The translations under genes and the position numbers were made by a program. Below are positions 5,645 through 6,724 of a stretch of 6,724 bases of DNA, piece by piece (position 1 is the first letter of the stretch; every line of letters starts with the position of its first letter). The notes beneath the pieces are model-generated. The model saw only the letters and a program-made list of their open reading frames with translations, did no database searches and was not told the DNA's origin. Source of the DNA: Holophagae bacterium (GTDB lineage: Bacteria; Acidobacteriota; Thermoanaerobaculia; Thermoanaerobaculales; Sulfomarinibacteraceae); assembly GCA_030609785.1 (NCBI GenBank), contig JAUWTC010000145.1, forward strand, positions 1 through 6,724, given 5' to 3'.

Positions 5645-5650
5645 AGTATA
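5645..5650 (-). promoter_or_regulatory. -10-like TATACT upstream of the YdcH-like gene
   Basis: TATACT on the minus strand differs from the consensus TATAAT at one position and would place transcription start about 25 nt before the ATG. No good -35 hexamer is present at 16-18 nt upstream; that position is covered by the inverted repeat at 5659-5684. Treat it as a candidate only. Confidence 0.35.
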
Positions 5651-5658
5651 TCGCAAAT

Positions 5659-5684
5659 GCAGAAATTTCTTCCTAAATTTGTGC
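5659..5684. promoter_or_regulatory. Imperfect inverted repeat between the barrel gene and the YdcH-like gene
   Basis: GCAGAAATTT (5659-5668) and AAATTTGTGC (5675-5684) are inverted 10-bp arms with one mismatch around CTTCCT. The element starts 7 bp after the stop of the barrel-protein gene and covers the expected -35 region of the candidate YdcH promoter. It could be an operator, or a weak A/T-rich 3' hairpin of the barrel gene. No T-tract follows on the minus strand. Confidence 0.4.
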
Positions 5685-5691
5685 GCGGCCC

Positions 5692-6408
5692 TCAGAAGTT
5701 CCAGGAGATGCCGGCACTGAATTCCGGACCCGAAAGACCGAGGCGCTGATTGAGGCTGCCGAATCCCCCCCCGAGAGAGGTTTCGGCTTCGCGCCATCGC
5801 CCTTCGACAAAGAAAGACCAGCCGTTGCCGCTCAGAAATTCAATCCCCGCGATGCCGAAGGCCATGAAAGTTGTGCCGTCATCCCGATAGGAGGCATACA
5901 CCACCGCGCCATCACCCTGCGGACTGAAATCGATGAAATCTCCGTACTCCAGCAGCCGCCATGACAAGAGACCGCCACCGACCCCGAAGTAGGGGCGAAC
6001 CGCCGAACCCCTGAATGGTTTGAAGAGCCAGGCGGCAGTCAGGTCCCAGGTTGTCAACTCCGTTCTGTGTGCAATCTCCCGGCCCGAGTCATCTACCCAA
6101 TCCCGGTAGGACTGGGTTGTAGCGCCCTGGTACCAGGAGGAACCGAACTGCACGCCCCAGGTCGGCGCAGCCATCCACAGGCCGTCCACGCCCCAAATCA
6201 CGTCCTGAAAATCTTCGGCACTTCCGGTCCAGACGTCGAATTTTTCGGACCAGTAGCTGGAGTCGGCCTGAGGCTCGAAGAGGCCGAGTCGGAATCGGAC
6301 CGACCCGGTGTCGCCAGGGCGCCAGGAGCTCTGAGCCTCGGCAACAGGAGTGAAGCTGATGAGAAAGCCGATGATAAGTACGATGTAGATTCGTTTGGTG
6401 TTGAGCAT
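5692..6408 (-). CDS. Outer-membrane beta-barrel protein
   Basis: The product is 238 aa from the chosen start. Residues 1-25 are a Sec signal peptide (MLNTKRIYIVLIIGFLISFT, cut expected after AEA, leaving Q26). The mature protein shows alternating amphipathic strands rich in aromatic residues and glycine, for example SVRFRLGLF (36-44), WGVQFGSSWY (84-93), TWDLTAAWLFK (120-130), RPYFGVGGGLLSW (138-150), MAFGIAGIEFL (182-192) and WSFFVEGRW (197-205). The last strand, FSAGISWNF, ends in Phe, the classic recognition signal for outer-membrane insertion. The size suggests a small barrel, perhaps eight strands, of the OmpA/OprF-like 'OMP_b-brl' type. The ligand or function is not readable. The frame extends to 6438, but GGAGG at 6414-6418 lies 5 nt before the ATG at 6408 and decides the start. 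Confidence 0.85.
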   Translation of the reverse strand: MLNTKRIYIVLIIGFLISFTPVAEAQSSWRPGDTGSVRFRLGLFEPQADSSYWSEKFDVWTGSAEDFQDVIWGVDGLWMAAPTWGVQFGSSWYQGATTQSYRDWVDDSGREIAHRTELTTWDLTAAWLFKPFRGSAVRPYFGVGGGLLSWRLLEYGDFIDFSPQGDGAVVYASYRDDGTTFMAFGIAGIEFLSGNGWSFFVEGRWREAETSLGGGFGSLNQRLGLSGPEFSAGISWNF

Positions 6409-6413
6409 TGGAT

Positions 6414-6418
6414 CCTCC
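6414..6418 (-). promoter_or_regulatory. Ribosome binding site that sets the barrel-protein start
   Basis: GGAGG followed by the 5-nt spacer ATCCA precedes the ATG at 6408. It rejects the in-frame upstream ATG at 6438, which would place ten polar residues before the signal peptide. Confidence 0.8.
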
Positions 6419-6492
6419 GTCTCCGAAATAGAACGCAAGATGCGTGCCTGCCGTTCCGGAGCAGGAATTGGAATGAAGCGGAGGAAGGGTAA

Positions 6493-6528
6493 GCCCGTTC
6501 CCGAGCCCGTTCCCGAGCCCGTTCCTGA
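6493..6528. repeat. 12-bp tandem repeat, nearly three copies
   Basis: The unit GCCCGTTCCCGA is repeated at 6493-6504 and 6505-6516, and a third copy (6517-6528) has one change near its end. It lies in the gap between the divergent barrel gene and the last gene, upstream of both. The 12-bp period keeps reading frames open through it and produces spurious repetitive peptides on the minus strand. No coding role is supported. Confidence 0.85.
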
Positions 6529-6648
6529 ATTCCCTCGGGTTCCTTTTTGATGAAACCACTGTCCACGTTGGAGGGCATTCGTCCGAAACAGATGACGTCC
6601 TTCCCGGTTATACTTGGCGACTGAATACTGCTGACCGATGGAGGCGCC

Positions 6649-6724
6649 ATGAAAATCCCGTCCCTGGTCCTGAAACAGCTCTACACCTTTGGAAGTCTCG
6701 AAAACACATCGGACGGTGTGAAGC
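6649..6724 (+). CDS. 5' end of an unidentified protein gene, truncated by the window
   Basis: Only the first 25 codons are present (MKIPSLVLKQLYTFGSLENT, then SDGVK). The start is well supported: GGAGG (6640-6644) lies 4 nt before the ATG. A TATACT (6609-6614) stands about 35 bp upstream, without a clear -35. There is no signal peptide, so the product is probably cytoplasmic. The opening (IPSxxLKQLY, then GSLxNT, then GV) reminds me of a conserved N-terminus in proteins annotated in relation to hydroxymethylglutaryl-CoA reductase. That is a weak recollection and should not be used as a functional call. The gene is divergent from the barrel-protein gene, with a 240-bp gap. Confidence 0.6.
   Translation, partial: MKIPSLVLKQLYTFGSLENTSDGVK

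Noticed and set aside
6408..6438. Start of the barrel-protein gene at 6438
   Set aside because: The extension is polar and not signal-peptide-like, and GGAGG lies correctly placed for the ATG at 6408.
6089..6650. Minus-strand frames reading through the 12-bp repeat (peptides such as RARERARERA and GNGLGNGLGNGL)
   Set aside because: They exist because the repeat length is a multiple of three. They overlap the well-supported barrel gene in other frames.
1..6724. tRNA, rRNA, riboswitch, insertion sequence or attachment site
   Set aside because: No cloverleaf, conserved rRNA segment, transposase frame, terminal inverted repeats or target duplication could be seen on either strand.

Overview
The window looks like a chromosomal stretch from a Gram-negative, fairly GC-rich, probably uncultured environmental bacterium. 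The Gram-negative call rests on an outer-membrane beta-barrel protein ending in Phe and on two proteins with Sec-type signal peptides. The secreted-protein vocabulary (a C-terminal DGFESGD motif, a collar-like 'DLVLDG' region and an 'IGADGLGLISYFD' repeat unit) and the many kinds of short repeats between genes recall Acidobacteriota such as Thermoanaerobaculia. That placement is an impression from memory, not a search result.

Layout. Positions 1-225 hold no gene, only short repeats and a perfect inverted repeat just upstream of a small two-helix membrane protein (226-657, +). Positions 658-825 are a gap between convergent genes, with a GC hairpin and a 9-bp tandem repeat. On the minus strand a 426-aa secreted protein (1287-2567) is followed, through an ATGA overlap, by a 154-aa secreted beta-helix-like protein (826-1290). 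The two look co-translated. A clear intrinsic terminator (2660-2688) separates them from a full-length M20-family dipeptidase, pepD (2719-4185).

The gap 4186-4424 carries two telomere-like heptamer arrays in inverted orientation, both with G-quadruplex potential on opposite strands. Beyond it lie an aspartate-semialdehyde-dehydrogenase-like protein that appears to have lost both its cofactor loop and its catalytic cysteine (4425-5363, -), a small YdcH/DUF465 coiled-coil protein 43 bp upstream of it (5407-5613, -), and the outer-membrane barrel protein (5692-6408, -). A divergent gene starts at 6649 (+) and runs off the window.

How the genes relate. The two secreted proteins probably act together at the cell surface or outside the cell. 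PepD is housekeeping peptide turnover. The YdcH-like and Asd-like genes probably share a transcript. I found no defence system, mobile element, CRISPR array or RNA gene. The more unusual points are the apparent pseudoenzyme, the translationally coupled secreted pair, and the density and variety of intergenic repeats, including the inverted G4-capable arrays.
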